Assembly (NCBI RefSeq): GCF_000938265.1
Contig: NZ_JYFC01000003.1
Coordinates: 248,001-312,000 of the forward strand
Reading direction: 5' to 3'
Length of the DNA stretch: 64,000 nt
Source: Agreia bicolorata
GTDB lineage: Bacteria > Actinomycetota > Actinomycetes > Actinomycetales > Microbacteriaceae
Made by a program: the position numbers and the translations under genes. This document shows positions 55,942-64,000 of the stretch, piece after piece; position 1 is the stretch's first letter; each line of letters starts with the position of its first letter. The notes below the pieces were generated by a model. That model was not told the origin of the DNA. It worked only from the letters and a program-made list of their open reading frames with translations, and ran no database searches.

Positions 55942-56981
55942 CCCTCGTCCTCGGAGCCGACCAGCTGACCGAGCTGGTCGGCTCCGTCGACGTGCTCTCG
56001 GCGGTCGAGGCGATCTTCGCCGACCTCGGCACGGGGTCGATGCGACAATCCGCACCGACCGCACTGGCGGCTACGGGGGCCGGCGACGCACCCGATGGCG
56101 ACGCCATCCTGCTGCCGATGGCCGCCAGGTCGGACAGGCTGGGCCTCGCTGCGGTGAAGCTCATGGCCGACATCCCCGACAACGCCGTCCGAGGTCTTCC
56201 GACGCAGCGCTCGACCATCATGGTCAGCTCGATCCTGACCGGCGAGTGCATCGCCATTCTCGACGGTGCGATCATCACCCGGATGCGCACAGCGGCGGCT
56301 TCCGCGGTCGCCACCCGCCACCTGGCGCGCTCCGACAGCCGCGTACTCGGTCTCGTCGGTGCGGGCAAACTCGCGATCGAGCATGTCCGCGCGATCCGAT
56401 CGGTCATGGGCATCGACGACGTCGTGGTCTGGTCTCGCTCGACAGACACGGTCGAACGCTTCATGACGTCGCTCGATCCCGGGCTCCGTCGCACGATCGT
56501 CGCGCCAGATCCCCGCTCAGTGGTGGAGAACTGCGATGTGCTGTGCACCCTGACACCGTCGATCCACCCGATCGTCGAAGGCGCCTGGCTGCGCCCGGGG
56601 CAGCATGTCAACGCGGTCGGAGCACGGCCACGGCCGACACATCGGGAGCTCGACGGCGCGGCCATGGCCCGCGGAACTCTGATCGTCGACAGCGCCGCCA
56701 CGGCGCGCGCCAAATCCGGCGATCTGCTGGAGGCAATCATCGACGGCGCCCTGCCCGCAGACGTGACACTGCGAGAACTCGGTGCCGTGATCGCCGGCGT
56801 CGAACCCGGACGGACGCGCGACGATGAGATCACCGTCTTCGATTCCGTCGGGCTCGCCGCGCAGGACCTCGCGGTCGCAGCCGAGGTGATCGAGTTGGCA
56901 CGCATCCGCGGCATCGGCGACGACGTTGCCATCTCCGCGGCGCCCTCGTTCGGTTGGAGCCGTCCGGCGGTGACAGCGTGA
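55938..56981 (+). CDS. Ornithine cyclodeaminase / mu-crystallin family oxidoreductase
   Basis: 347 residues from a GTG overlapping the previous stop. Family marks: LAAVKLMADIPDNAVRGLPT (substrate Lys), ILDGAIITRMRTAAASAVAT, and the NAD(P)-binding VLGLVGAGKLAIEHVRAI. The C-terminus has ELGAVIAGVEPGRTRDDEI and VFDSVGLAAQDLAVA. Family members are NAD-dependent ornithine or lysine cyclodeaminases, ketimine reductases and amino-acid dehydrogenases acting on imino/amino acids. Followed by a racemase-family gene with overlapping start. Confidence 0.9.
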   Translation: MTLVLGADQLTELVGSVDVLSAVEAIFADLGTGSMRQSAPTALAATGAGDAPDGDAILLPMAARSDRLGLAAVKLMADIPDNAVRGLPTQRSTIMVSSILTGECIAILDGAIITRMRTAAASAVATRHLARSDSRVLGLVGAGKLAIEHVRAIRSVMGIDDVVVWSRSTDTVERFMTSLDPGLRRTIVAPDPRSVVENCDVLCTLTPSIHPIVEGAWLRPGQHVNAVGARPRPTHRELDGAAMARGTLIVDSAATARAKSGDLLEAIIDGALPADVTLRELGAVIAGVEPGRTRDDEITVFDSVGLAAQDLAVAAEVIELARIRGIGDDVAISAAPSFGWSRPAVTA

Positions 56982-57727
56982 TGCGCATCGCCGTCGTCAA
57001 TTGCAACACCACGGAGTCGATGACCGAGACGGCAGCCGCCCGCGCGCGCCTCGCCGTGGGCCCCGACACGACCGTGGTCGCCATCACTCCCTCTTGGGGC
57101 GTCGAGTCCGCCGAGGGCTGGTACGACAGCTTCATCAGCGCGGCCGCGGTGCTGCACACTCTGGAGAGCCTCCCCGCTGACATCGACGGGGTGGTCATGG
57201 CGGGTTTCGGCGAGCATGGGCGTGAGGGTGCCAGGGAACTGCTCGACATCCCCGTGGTCGACATCACCGAGGCCTCCGCCCACCTGGCCATGCTGCTGGG
57301 CCGACGTTACGGCGTCGTGACCACGGTTCGCCGGGCCGTCGGCCAGATCGAGGACAGCCTCACAACGGCCGGATTGCTCGGCCACTGCGTCGCGGTCGAG
57401 GACACGGGTCTCGGCGTTCTCGAGATCGACGCCGACCCCATCGCGACAGCAGACGCCTTCGTCGCTGCGGGTGAACACGCCATCGCGCGAGGAGCCGAGG
57501 TCATCTGTCTTGGCTGCGCGGGCATGGCGGGCCTCGAGGAGCACGTGCGTGATCGACTGCCAGTACCCGTGATCGACGGGGTCGCGACTGCGGCCGCTCT
57601 CGTGGAGGCCCTCATCCGGCAACGCCTCACGACCAGCAAGCTCGACAGCTACGCCCGCCCGCTCCCGAAGTCACGGCGCTGGCCGGGTGCCGACGACCGA
57701 GCGTTGACGACGGAGCGTGTTAGATAG
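56981..57727 (+). CDS. Asp/Glu/hydantoin racemase-superfamily protein with a single catalytic cysteine
   Basis: 248 residues from the ATG at 56981; the in-frame GTG at 56978 is the alternative. N-terminal IAVVNCNTTESMTE is the substrate-carboxylate loop. Where hydantoin racemases have the first catalytic Cys (ACFGDPG-type), this protein has VVMAGFGEHGREG, i.e. Gly75; the second Cys is kept in ICLGCAGMAGLEE (Cys179). The Gly/Cys pair is the arrangement of arylmalonate decarboxylase within this superfamily. It may thus be a decarboxylase or one-base isomerase rather than a racemase. Confidence 0.82.
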   Translation: MRIAVVNCNTTESMTETAAARARLAVGPDTTVVAITPSWGVESAEGWYDSFISAAAVLHTLESLPADIDGVVMAGFGEHGREGARELLDIPVVDITEASAHLAMLLGRRYGVVTTVRRAVGQIEDSLTTAGLLGHCVAVEDTGLGVLEIDADPIATADAFVAAGEHAIARGAEVICLGCAGMAGLEEHVRDRLPVPVIDGVATAAALVEALIRQRLTTSKLDSYARPLPKSRRWPGADDRALTTERVR

Positions 57728-57741
57728 GAACGTCGCCTATC
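57723..57741. promoter_or_regulatory. Operator candidate before the GntR gene
   Basis: GATAGG-N7-CCTATC is a perfect 6-bp inverted repeat within the 30-nt gap between the racemase-family stop and the GntR start. It is well placed for autoregulation. It is not the same sequence as the half-sites at 53372/53478. Confidence 0.5.
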
Positions 57742-57757
57742 AGTAAGGGAGCTTCCG

Positions 57758-58411
57758 ATGACCGTTCTGGCTCCAGAAGAGTCTCTCGCCGAGCAGACCT
57801 ACCGAACGCTCCGTCGCAAGGTCATTCTCGGGCACTATCCGCAGGGTTCGCGGCTGGTCGAGTCGGCCCTGGCGACCGAGCTCGACGTATCGCGTCTTCC
57901 GATCCGCGAGGCTCTCCCGCAACTGCAGAATGAGGGATTCGTGCGCTCCCTGCCCCGCCGCAGCTCTCGTGTCATGCTGTGGACGGTCGCCGACGTCACC
58001 GAGCTCTACGACGCCCGGCTGAGCCTCGAAACGCTTGCCGCTCGGCTGGCGGCCAAGGCTGTGGCGGCCGGCGCATCCCTCTCACCTCTGCAGGCGGCGA
58101 TCGATGCCGAACACCGCGCGCTCGACAGCGAGGACTGGCTGGAGGCGGCCGAAGCCTCGACAGTCGTGCACGAGGCCATCGTCGAGATCGGAGGCAGTTC
58201 ACTGCTCGGCTCCCTGATGCGTGGAATCTCCGGCCGAACGACCTGGCTCTCGTACCTCACGTCGAGCCGTGACCCGCATGTTCAATGGGCTGGACACCAC
58301 GGTCTGCTCGAGGCGATCCGCACGGGCAACGATCGACTGGCTGAGTCGATCGCCTTCGCCCACATCGAGCAGGGACGCGAGCCGTCCCTCGCGATCCTCT
58401 CCAACCGCTGA
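57758..58411 (+). CDS. GntR-family regulator (FadR/FCD subfamily)
   Basis: 217 residues with AAGGGAG before the ATG. The winged helix is SLAEQTYRTLRRKVILGHYP to LDVSRLPIREALPQLQNEGF; the FCD effector domain has LYDARLSLETLAARLAAKAV and three metal-ligand-type histidines/aspartates (HEAIVEIG, HHGLLEAI). FCD regulators sense small organic acids. It is last in the cluster that begins with the MFS at 53540 and presumably represses it. Confidence 0.92.
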   Translation: MTVLAPEESLAEQTYRTLRRKVILGHYPQGSRLVESALATELDVSRLPIREALPQLQNEGFVRSLPRRSSRVMLWTVADVTELYDARLSLETLAARLAAKAVAAGASLSPLQAAIDAEHRALDSEDWLEAAEASTVVHEAIVEIGGSSLLGSLMRGISGRTTWLSYLTSSRDPHVQWAGHHGLLEAIRTGNDRLAESIAFAHIEQGREPSLAILSNR

Positions 58412-58442
58412 GCGCGGACGACGGGCGTCACGGCCACCGCAG

Positions 58443-58448
58443 TAAGCT
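58443..58448 (+). promoter_or_regulatory. -10 box (TAAGCT), leaderless-type
   Basis: TAAGCT ends 7 nt before the ATG at 58456, with no Shine-Dalgarno sequence. Confidence 0.45.
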
Positions 58449-58455
58449 CCCACCC

Positions 58456-58854
58456 ATGGAACCAGACAAGAGCGCGCTCAAGCTGCTTCCGAAACCGCTC
58501 GTCAACAGTGCGGCCCGTGTCGCGACAGTGAACGCGACGCTGGCCGGCATACTCATGGTGATCGGCTTCTTGGTGCTCTGGGCGCCGCTGTACCTGCTGG
58601 GGGCCGACGGGCAGCTGGTGCTCGCGCCCTTCGTTTTCGTCTGCATCCCGGTGATCTGGTACTTCGCGATCCGCGCGATCGTGTTCGCGCGCCGCGGCCT
58701 GCGCTGCGCCGCGACACCGGATGCGGCGGCAGCCACCGGTCTGGGTGCCCGCGCCGCGCGCCGAAGCCTCATCGGGGCAATCGCCGCGCTCGTTCTCCCG
58801 ATCCCGCTCTTCCTGTTCGGCGGCCTCCCACTGACGCTGCTCGGCCTCGCCTGA
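58456..58854 (+). CDS. Small membrane protein, 132 aa, unknown
   Basis: Not recognised. Three hydrophobic segments (residues about 26-50, 55-75 and 106-130) and a short basic N-terminus; the stretch between helices 2 and 3 is Ala/Arg-rich. It has a leaderless-type promoter of its own and is convergent with the APC permease gene, so it appears independent of both neighbours. Confidence 0.6.
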   Translation: MEPDKSALKLLPKPLVNSAARVATVNATLAGILMVIGFLVLWAPLYLLGADGQLVLAPFVFVCIPVIWYFAIRAIVFARRGLRCAATPDAAAATGLGARAARRSLIGAIAALVLPIPLFLFGGLPLTLLGLA

Positions 58855-58865
58855 CCAGTATTCGG

Positions 58866-60809
58866 CTAGCTCACGTGCACGTCGGGCCGGCGCTTGCGCA
58901 CAGGCTCCGCCCGCCGCAGCACCTCCCTCGTGACGGGCGCGACCTCGCCACCACCCGTGATCAGGTACTTGAACATGTTCGAGATCGGGTTTCCCTCGGT
59001 CCACTCGAAGTAGATGTCGGGCACCGTACCCGTGAGATCGCGGATCTCGAGCAGCACCGTGGCGATGGTGTTCGGGATATTGCCGCTACGCACCTCGAGC
59101 ACCCGGTTGCCGTGCTTGACGACGCCACGCACCTCCAGATCCTCCTCGAAATTCGACGAGTCGGTGGGGTACACCTCGAGAAAGATCACGGGTCGACGCT
59201 GCGGAATTCCGCTGTCGCGACGCTCGTCTGAGATCTTCTGCCGATACTCGCTCGCGCTGCCATCGTCGGGCTCGTTGGCGACGATGAGAACCTGGTCGTA
59301 GGCATCCGCGTCGGCCAGCACGAAGTCTTGCGCCGTCGCATCCAATGTCACGGAAGTCGCGCGCAACTGGAACGACCGCTGCACCCGCGACACGATCGAC
59401 ACCACGAGAATGCCGAGGATGAACAGCGCCGCGATGCGCACGCCGTCGGGCCTCTCGAAGACATTCGTGATGGTCGTATACACGAAGACGACCGCGATCG
59501 CGCCGAATCCGACCGTGCGCCCCCGCTGCTTCTTGTGCAGCGCAGACAGGGTCACGGCCACGGATGCCGACGTGATGAGCACCAGTACACCGGTTGCGTA
59601 GGCGCCACCCTGCGCATCGACATTCGCTTGAAAAACGATCGTGATCAGAAATGCGATCAGCGTGAACACGATCACCAGCGGCCGCACGGCCCGCGCCCAC
59701 TGCGGCGCCATTCCATAGCGCGGCAGGTAGCGGGGCACCAGATTGAGCAGGCCCGCCATCGCCGAGGCTCCGGCGAACCACAGGATGCAGATGGTGCTGA
59801 TGTCGTAGGCCGTGCCGAACGCAGGCCCCAGATATTCGTGCGCGAGGTAGGCGAGGGCGCGCCCGTTGGCCTCGCCGCCCGATTTGAACTTCTCCTGCGG
59901 AATGAGGAACGTGGTCACGATGCTCGAGGTGATGAGGAACGTCGACATGATGATCGCCGCGGTGGTGAGCAGCCGCTGCGCGCCCCGGATGCGTCCGGCC
60001 GGGTTGGCCTCGGTGTCGCCGGGCTTTCCCGAGATCTGCGGCATGACCGCGACGCCCGTCTCGAAGCCGGAGAGCCCCAGCGCGAGCTTCGGGAAGACGA
60101 TCAGGGCGATGCCGACCATCACGACCGGGTTGCCATGCTGGGCCGTGAGCGCCGCCCACCAGTCGGTGATGACGACGGCGTTCTGTGCGACGTGCCCGAT
60201 CGACACGGCGATGACGATGGCGTTGAGCACGAGGAACACGGCGACGAGCACCACGGCGATGTTGATGGCCTCTTTGAATCCGCGCAGGAACACGGCGGCG
60301 AGCAGCGCCACGAGAACGAGCGTGATCACGACCTCGTTGCCGTGGAACCAGCTCGGCGCGAACGGGTTCTCCACGGCGTGCGCCGTCGCATCCGCGGCCG
60401 ACAGGGTGATCGTGATCATGAAGTCTGTGACGGCGAAGCCCAGCAGCACGAGCACGAAGAGCTTGCCGCCCCACCACGGAAGAAGGCGCTCGAGCATGGC
60501 GATCGACCCCTCTCCGCGGAAGCTCTCGCGGGCGACGCGGCGATACACGGGCAGCGCCCCGAAGAGGGTGAGCAGCACGAGCACGACCGTGGCGAAAGGA
60601 GAGAGCAGCCCCGCGGCGACAGCGGCGATCGCGGGCTGGTAGCCGAGGGTCGAGAAGTAGTCGACGCCGGTGAGGCACATCACCCGCCACCACGAGTTCG
60701 TCTTCTCGACCTTCGCGGCGTGCGGGCCCTGATGCGAGCCGGAATCGTCGGTCAGGCCATCCAGAAGCCACGCGCCGAAGCCGCGCCGGCGCGCAGAAGT
60801 AGTCGTCAT
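58866..60809 (-). CDS. Large APC-superfamily permease
   Basis: 647 residues from the ATG at 60809 (CAAGCT lies 6 nt before it). About 12 membrane helices (residues 45-460) show APC features: [20 protein letters not shown] at helix 1, [20 protein letters not shown] at helix 6. A soluble C-terminal domain of about 160 residues follows ([34 protein letters not shown]), a KUP-like arrangement. The substrate could be an amino acid or K+; I cannot decide. A tandem direct repeat lies upstream. Confidence 0.82.
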   Translation of the reverse strand: MTTTSARRRGFGAWLLDGLTDDSGSHQGPHAAKVEKTNSWWRVMCLTGVDYFSTLGYQPAIAAVAAGLLSPFATVVLVLLTLFGALPVYRRVARESFRGEGSIAMLERLLPWWGGKLFVLVLLGFAVTDFMITITLSAADATAHAVENPFAPSWFHGNEVVITLVLVALLAAVFLRGFKEAINIAVVLVAVFLVLNAIVIAVSIGHVAQNAVVITDWWAALTAQHGNPVVMVGIALIVFPKLALGLSGFETGVAVMPQISGKPGDTEANPAGRIRGAQRLLTTAAIIMSTFLITSSIVTTFLIPQEKFKSGGEANGRALAYLAHEYLGPAFGTAYDISTICILWFAGASAMAGLLNLVPRYLPRYGMAPQWARAVRPLVIVFTLIAFLITIVFQANVDAQGGAYATGVLVLITSASVAVTLSALHKKQRGRTVGFGAIAVVFVYTTITNVFERPDGVRIAALFILGILVVSIVSRVQRSFQLRATSVTLDATAQDFVLADADAYDQVLIVANEPDDGSASEYRQKISDERRDSGIPQRRPVIFLEVYPTDSSNFEEDLEVRGVVKHGNRVLEVRSGNIPNTIATVLLEIRDLTGTVPDIYFEWTEGNPISNMFKYLITGGGEVAPVTREVLRRAEPVRKRRPDVHVS

Positions 60810-60869
60810 GAGTACAGCTTGCACGGTTCGAGTGACACGAACTCACTCAGATGCCCGGCATCACTGCAG

Positions 60870-60888
60870 TCCTAACGAATTCCTAACG
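60870..60888. promoter_or_regulatory. Tandem direct repeat with 11-bp period
   Basis: TCCTAACG-AAT-TCCTAACG lies 61-79 bp upstream of the APC permease start. Two 8-mers in the same orientation one helical turn apart are typical of OmpR/PhoB-class response-regulator sites. Confidence 0.5.
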
Positions 60889-60900
60889 GGGCGGGCGATC

Positions 60901-63234
60901 TCACGATCGCGCCACGGGATTGAGGATCTCGCCCGCGTACAGCAACGATTCGGACTGGTTCGCCAGGTCGACCATCTGCAGGGTGTTGCGCAGCTGCAGT
61001 CGGTTGAGGCAGGAATGTGCGAACGTTCGGGTTCGGAGGTCGAGGAACCCGGACAGGCCGCGAGCGGTTTCGGGCTGATCACTCTCATAGTCGTCCAGGC
61101 AACTCGCGACGAGTCTCCAGAACTCGTCCGCGGGCAGCAGCGAGTCGGCGTCGAGGATGCCCGCAATATGCCTCAACACACCGTCGAATACGTCCGTGAA
61201 GATCGCGAGCGCCTTCTCACGATCGGAGACCTCAGCCTTGATCCGGCTGATCTCGGGTGAGAGTGCCTGCGGACCGAGCACGCTGACTTCCTCGCCGATG
61301 TCCTTCATAAAGACTCCCGCTACAGCGTGATCCCGAATCCGCAATATCAGATTCTCCCCGTGAGGCATGAAGGCGAGGTCGTACGCGAGCAGTGCATGCA
61401 CGAGGGGATAGAGGTAGGCGCGCAGGTAGGCCTTGACCCACTCGGCCGATGTCTGGCCTGAAGCTCGTATCAGGGCGCCGATATGCGAATGCCCCTCATG
61501 GTCGCGGTGCACAAGCGACGCCATCGTGATCACACGCTCGCCGGGCTCGAGCAGCGGCACAGGGTTCTCCCTCCACAACGCCGCGAGCATCTTCTGATGC
61601 GGATTGGTGTGCGCCGTGCGGTGATAGACGTCGCCGCTGTATCCGAGCGCCGCTCGCTCCCGCAGCACCCGGAACCCCACGCTCGCGAACACCGCGTCGG
61701 AGCTCACGAGGCCGGCCACCCAGTCGTTGATGGCCGGGGTGTCCCTCATGTATGCCGGGGAAAGACCTCGAACGAAACCCATGTTCTGGATGCCGAGTGC
61801 GACTTTGACGTACGGGGCACCATTCCGGGTGAGATTGAAGAACGTGCGAATGGACTGCTGCGGCTGGAATTCGTCCGCGGTGAAGCCGAGCGGAACGAGG
61901 TTGCCGCGGGCGATGTCGGGCGCGAAAGTGATCGGCAGGCGGTGCTCCGCCTGCCACGGGTGCATCGGCAGGAAATGAAAGGCCTCCGGGTCGTGACCTG
62001 CATCCGCCAATCGGGTTGTGAATGCACGTCGTTCGTCTGCGGTGAGCACAGCGGCATGATGACGGTCTTCATCGAGCCCGTCCCCGAGCGCGAGGTGCGC
62101 GTGCTCTCGAGCAGCGGCGACCCACATCAGGCGCACACGCTGCCCATTCTCGGGGGCGTATCGGCGATAGTCGGTCAGCGAGAACCCGATGCGTCCATTG
62201 TTTGCCAGAAACCCCGGATGCCCCTCTGTCATCGCGGCCTCGACCTGCTGGAAGTCGGCCTGCAAGAGCTCCGTGCTCGAGCGCTGTTCGCCTCGACGTG
62301 CGCGAGAACGTTTCGCGGCTGCGCCGGCGAACGTCGAGGAGAGCTCTTCGAGATAGACGGAGAGCAGCTCATCGGGGATGGCCAGTGCCGACTGGAGTTC
62401 GACGATCAATTCGAGTACGTCCAGCCGGCCTGAAGCGTCGTTCTGTCGGCGCTGCAGGCTGGCTTCGTCGATGACCCAGTGTTCGAGCGACAGCACGTCT
62501 GCTCTGAAGCTGTAACACGACGCGCCCGCGTCGAGCTGCCACGCTCCGTCTGCGCCCAGAACCGGCGAAATGAGCCGCTCGTGGGCGAACTCGGAGATGG
62601 CTTTCGCGACGAGGTGCCGGTGCACCTCTGCAGCGATATCGGGGCGAAGGTGCGGCATGGGGCTCTCCCACTGTCCCAGTGGACTTGCCGCGAAGTCGGC
62701 ACGCGTGCACACGCTGAGCGCTGCTCGTTTGTAGCCCTGGTCGGTCTCCAGGTCGATTTCGCCGAGAAACCGAAAGCCTGCGGCGGCGTTCTTGGCGAGG
62801 ATCGAGGTGTTCCGGATATCCGGTTCTACGACGATTCGGGTGCGTCCGAGGCCGTTCTCGTCGAGGCAGAACTGAACGACTTTCTGCATGATGGCCGAGG
62901 TGTAGCCGCCGACGGTGTCGGTGCGCGGCGGAGACACAAGAAGATGCATGCCGATATCCCCCGGCTGTGCCGTGAAGAGTTCGGACGGCAGGAGCAGGGA
63001 CGGTTCGTACGTTTCGACGTAGAACGCGACGTGCCCGTCGACTCGTCCGAGCCATCCGGATTGCCGCGGGTCCGCGTCGAGTTCGTCGAGGTACGACCGC
63101 ACATCCTCGTGAGTCGCGTCGGTCATTCCCCAGAAGCGAGCGCGGGGATCGGCCAGCCAGGGATGGAGTATCTCGGCCGCACTCGACGCGTCGACGGGCT
63201 CAAGAGTGATGGAGAAGGACGGGGTCGGAGTCAT
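60901..63234 (-). CDS. GNAT acyltransferase fused to IucA/IucC-type NIS siderophore synthetase
   Basis: 777 residues from the ATG at 63234 (AGGAAG upstream). Residues 1-170 are an AlcB/IucB-type acyltransferase (HPWLADPRARFWGMTDA, GWLGRVDGHVAFYVETYEPS). Residues about 200-770 are an IucA/IucC synthetase: ANNGRIGFSLTDYRRYAPEN, FHFLPMHPWQAEHRL, SIRTFFNLTRNGAPYVKVAL and ALGIQNMGFVRGLSPAYMRD. Together they correspond to DesC plus DesD of desferrioxamine-type pathways: acylate the hydroxylated diamine, then condense units with ATP. The N-hydroxylase gene lies 37 nt upstream. Confidence 0.92.
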   Translation of the reverse strand: MTPTPSFSITLEPVDASSAAEILHPWLADPRARFWGMTDATHEDVRSYLDELDADPRQSGWLGRVDGHVAFYVETYEPSLLLPSELFTAQPGDIGMHLLVSPPRTDTVGGYTSAIMQKVVQFCLDENGLGRTRIVVEPDIRNTSILAKNAAAGFRFLGEIDLETDQGYKRAALSVCTRADFAASPLGQWESPMPHLRPDIAAEVHRHLVAKAISEFAHERLISPVLGADGAWQLDAGASCYSFRADVLSLEHWVIDEASLQRRQNDASGRLDVLELIVELQSALAIPDELLSVYLEELSSTFAGAAAKRSRARRGEQRSSTELLQADFQQVEAAMTEGHPGFLANNGRIGFSLTDYRRYAPENGQRVRLMWVAAAREHAHLALGDGLDEDRHHAAVLTADERRAFTTRLADAGHDPEAFHFLPMHPWQAEHRLPITFAPDIARGNLVPLGFTADEFQPQQSIRTFFNLTRNGAPYVKVALGIQNMGFVRGLSPAYMRDTPAINDWVAGLVSSDAVFASVGFRVLRERAALGYSGDVYHRTAHTNPHQKMLAALWRENPVPLLEPGERVITMASLVHRDHEGHSHIGALIRASGQTSAEWVKAYLRAYLYPLVHALLAYDLAFMPHGENLILRIRDHAVAGVFMKDIGEEVSVLGPQALSPEISRIKAEVSDREKALAIFTDVFDGVLRHIAGILDADSLLPADEFWRLVASCLDDYESDQPETARGLSGFLDLRTRTFAHSCLNRLQLRNTLQMVDLANQSESLLYAGEILNPVARS

Positions 63235-63271
63235 CTGGCACTTCCTTGTGTTGTTCGGTATGGACGGGCCG

Positions 63272-64000
63272 CTACGAGTGATCGTCTGGCAGTCCGAAGG
63301 TCTGGAATGCGATACGACGTTCAATGGGATAGGGCTCGCGGTTCGTGACATCGGAGAGAATCACCGAAGCCCGCCACGCGCCGAACCCGAGGTCGGGTGC
63401 GGTGATTCCGTGCGTATGCTCCTCGCCGTTCAACACGTGAATGCTCCCGGCGTCGTCCACGGTGTACCGACGGGCCACGTCGAGGCGTCCCCGATCGTCG
63501 AGCCGCACGCGGTGGGCGATCGGGCCGAGAAAATCCGGAGGGCTTGCGAGATACCCTGTTGCGGCGACGACGCCCCTCGTCCTGTGCTCGTAGGACCGGT
63601 CGAGCTGCGCGTGATGGAGAGTCAGGACGACGTCGCCCGTCTCTGTGTCATGCCGGGCATCGACGACCTCGGTATCGCTGAGAAGTTTCGTCTCTACTGT
63701 CTGGCCTCGGCTCGTGAGTTGGTAGAGAGTGTCGTAGATCTCGTCGATGAGCTCCCCGCTGATGCCCTTGTGGAGAGAGCGTTGCTCACGCGCGAGACGG
63801 TCGCGCAATCCGGAAGGGAGGGAGTGGTAATGATCCGTGTATTCCGGCGACGTCATCTCCAGGGTCAGCTTCGTGTACTCCATGGGAAAGAATCGAGGTG
63901 ACCGCGTCACCCAGTCGAGCCGACCTCTGCTCTCAAGAAGGTCGCGATAGATCTCCGCAGCCGACTGCCCACTGCCGATCACGGTGACCGCCCCGCACGC
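63272..64000 (-). CDS. Lysine/ornithine/diamine N-hydroxylase, C-terminal part
   Basis: Open from the window edge to the stop at 63272, 242 codons. It begins inside the NADPH-binding motif (VTVIGSGQSAAEIYRDLL), followed by RSPRFFPMEYTKLTLEMTSP and the FAD/substrate segment VVAATGYLASPPDFLGPIAH, as in IucD/PvdA/DesB flavin monooxygenases. The C-terminus includes HGITAPDLGFGAWRASVILS. It N-hydroxylates the diamine before the GNAT-NIS fusion acts. The FAD-binding N-terminal half lies outside the window. Confidence 0.92.
   Translation of the reverse strand, partial: ACGAVTVIGSGQSAAEIYRDLLESRGRLDWVTRSPRFFPMEYTKLTLEMTSPEYTDHYHSLPSGLRDRLAREQRSLHKGISGELIDEIYDTLYQLTSRGQTVETKLLSDTEVVDARHDTETGDVVLTLHHAQLDRSYEHRTRGVVAATGYLASPPDFLGPIAHRVRLDDRGRLDVARRYTVDDAGSIHVLNGEEHTHGITAPDLGFGAWRASVILSDVTNREPYPIERRIAFQTFGLPDDHS

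Noticed and set aside
59086-60875. Two long open frames overlapping the APC permease
   Set aside because: Both are Arg/His-rich with no family features, while the permease has 12 coherent helices in its frame.

Overview
The window looks like a chromosomal segment of a high-GC Actinobacterium, most likely a Microbacteriaceae relative (my inference). The reasons are high-GC codon use throughout, the actinobacterial mismatch endonuclease NucS, an HNH/DUF222 (13E12-type) protein, NIS siderophore genes, many GTGA/ATGA stop-start overlaps, frequent leaderless-type starts (a TANNNT box 6-8 nt before ATG/GTG), and a conspicuous excess of the hexamer GGATGC/GCATCC. I see no rRNA, tRNA, CRISPR array, insertion sequence or prophage.

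Layout. 0-10.2 kb is mixed housekeeping and accessory DNA: a class V aminotransferase cut by the window edge and divergent from a LysR regulator with a clear LysR box, a small monooxygenase, a diacylglycerol-kinase-family enzyme, a beta-lactamase-fold protein, a proline-rich membrane protein, an HNH protein, a darcynin-like/MarR pair, an M13 metallopeptidase and a Doc-type toxin-antitoxin pair. 10.3-13.4 kb holds a MATE exporter and an epimerase-GT2 pair. 13.4-23.4 kb is accessory catabolism: an Nramp-like transporter that has lost the metal ligands, a DHDPS-family lyase/aldolase and a divergent LacI repressor with textbook promoter and operator; then a ROK repressor, MFS, carboxylesterase, second MFS and a membrane protein. 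23.5-32 kb holds a DUF2064 protein, a membrane-anchored molybdopterin oxidoreductase, a CGNR regulator divergent from an alpha/beta hydrolase with a perfect operator palindrome, a GNAT enzyme, a lipoprotein and two membrane glycosyltransferases (GT87, GT39).

32-37.6 kb has an AbiEi/DUF559-type protein flanked by two related repeats of about 80 bp, a LacI/MFS pair with a perfect 14-bp palindrome, a broken XRE regulator, a membrane protein, NucS and an SseB-like protein. 37.7-53.3 kb is a coherent glycan-use locus: ABC importer (binding protein plus two permeases, no ATPase), GH38 alpha-mannosidase and an uncharacterised large protein on one strand; BadF-type amino-sugar kinase, NagB, ROK regulator, a frameshifted MFS and a GH2 beta-galactosidase on the other. 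The parts suggest uptake and dismantling of mannose/hexosamine/galactose oligosaccharides such as N-glycan fragments.

53.4-58.4 kb is a compact unassigned catabolic cluster: MFS, a substrate-binding-protein fold without a signal peptide, an ornithine-cyclodeaminase/mu-crystallin family dehydrogenase, an Asp/Glu-racemase family protein with only one of the two catalytic cysteines, and a GntR regulator. 58.4-64 kb has a small membrane protein, a large APC-type permease, and the start of a hydroxamate siderophore locus: a GNAT-IucA/IucC fusion and the C-terminal part of a lysine/ornithine N-hydroxylase.

The best candidates for undescribed biology are the 53.4-58.4 kb cluster, the ligand-less Nramp-like transporter in a LacI/DHDPS unit, and the uncharacterised protein paired with GH38.
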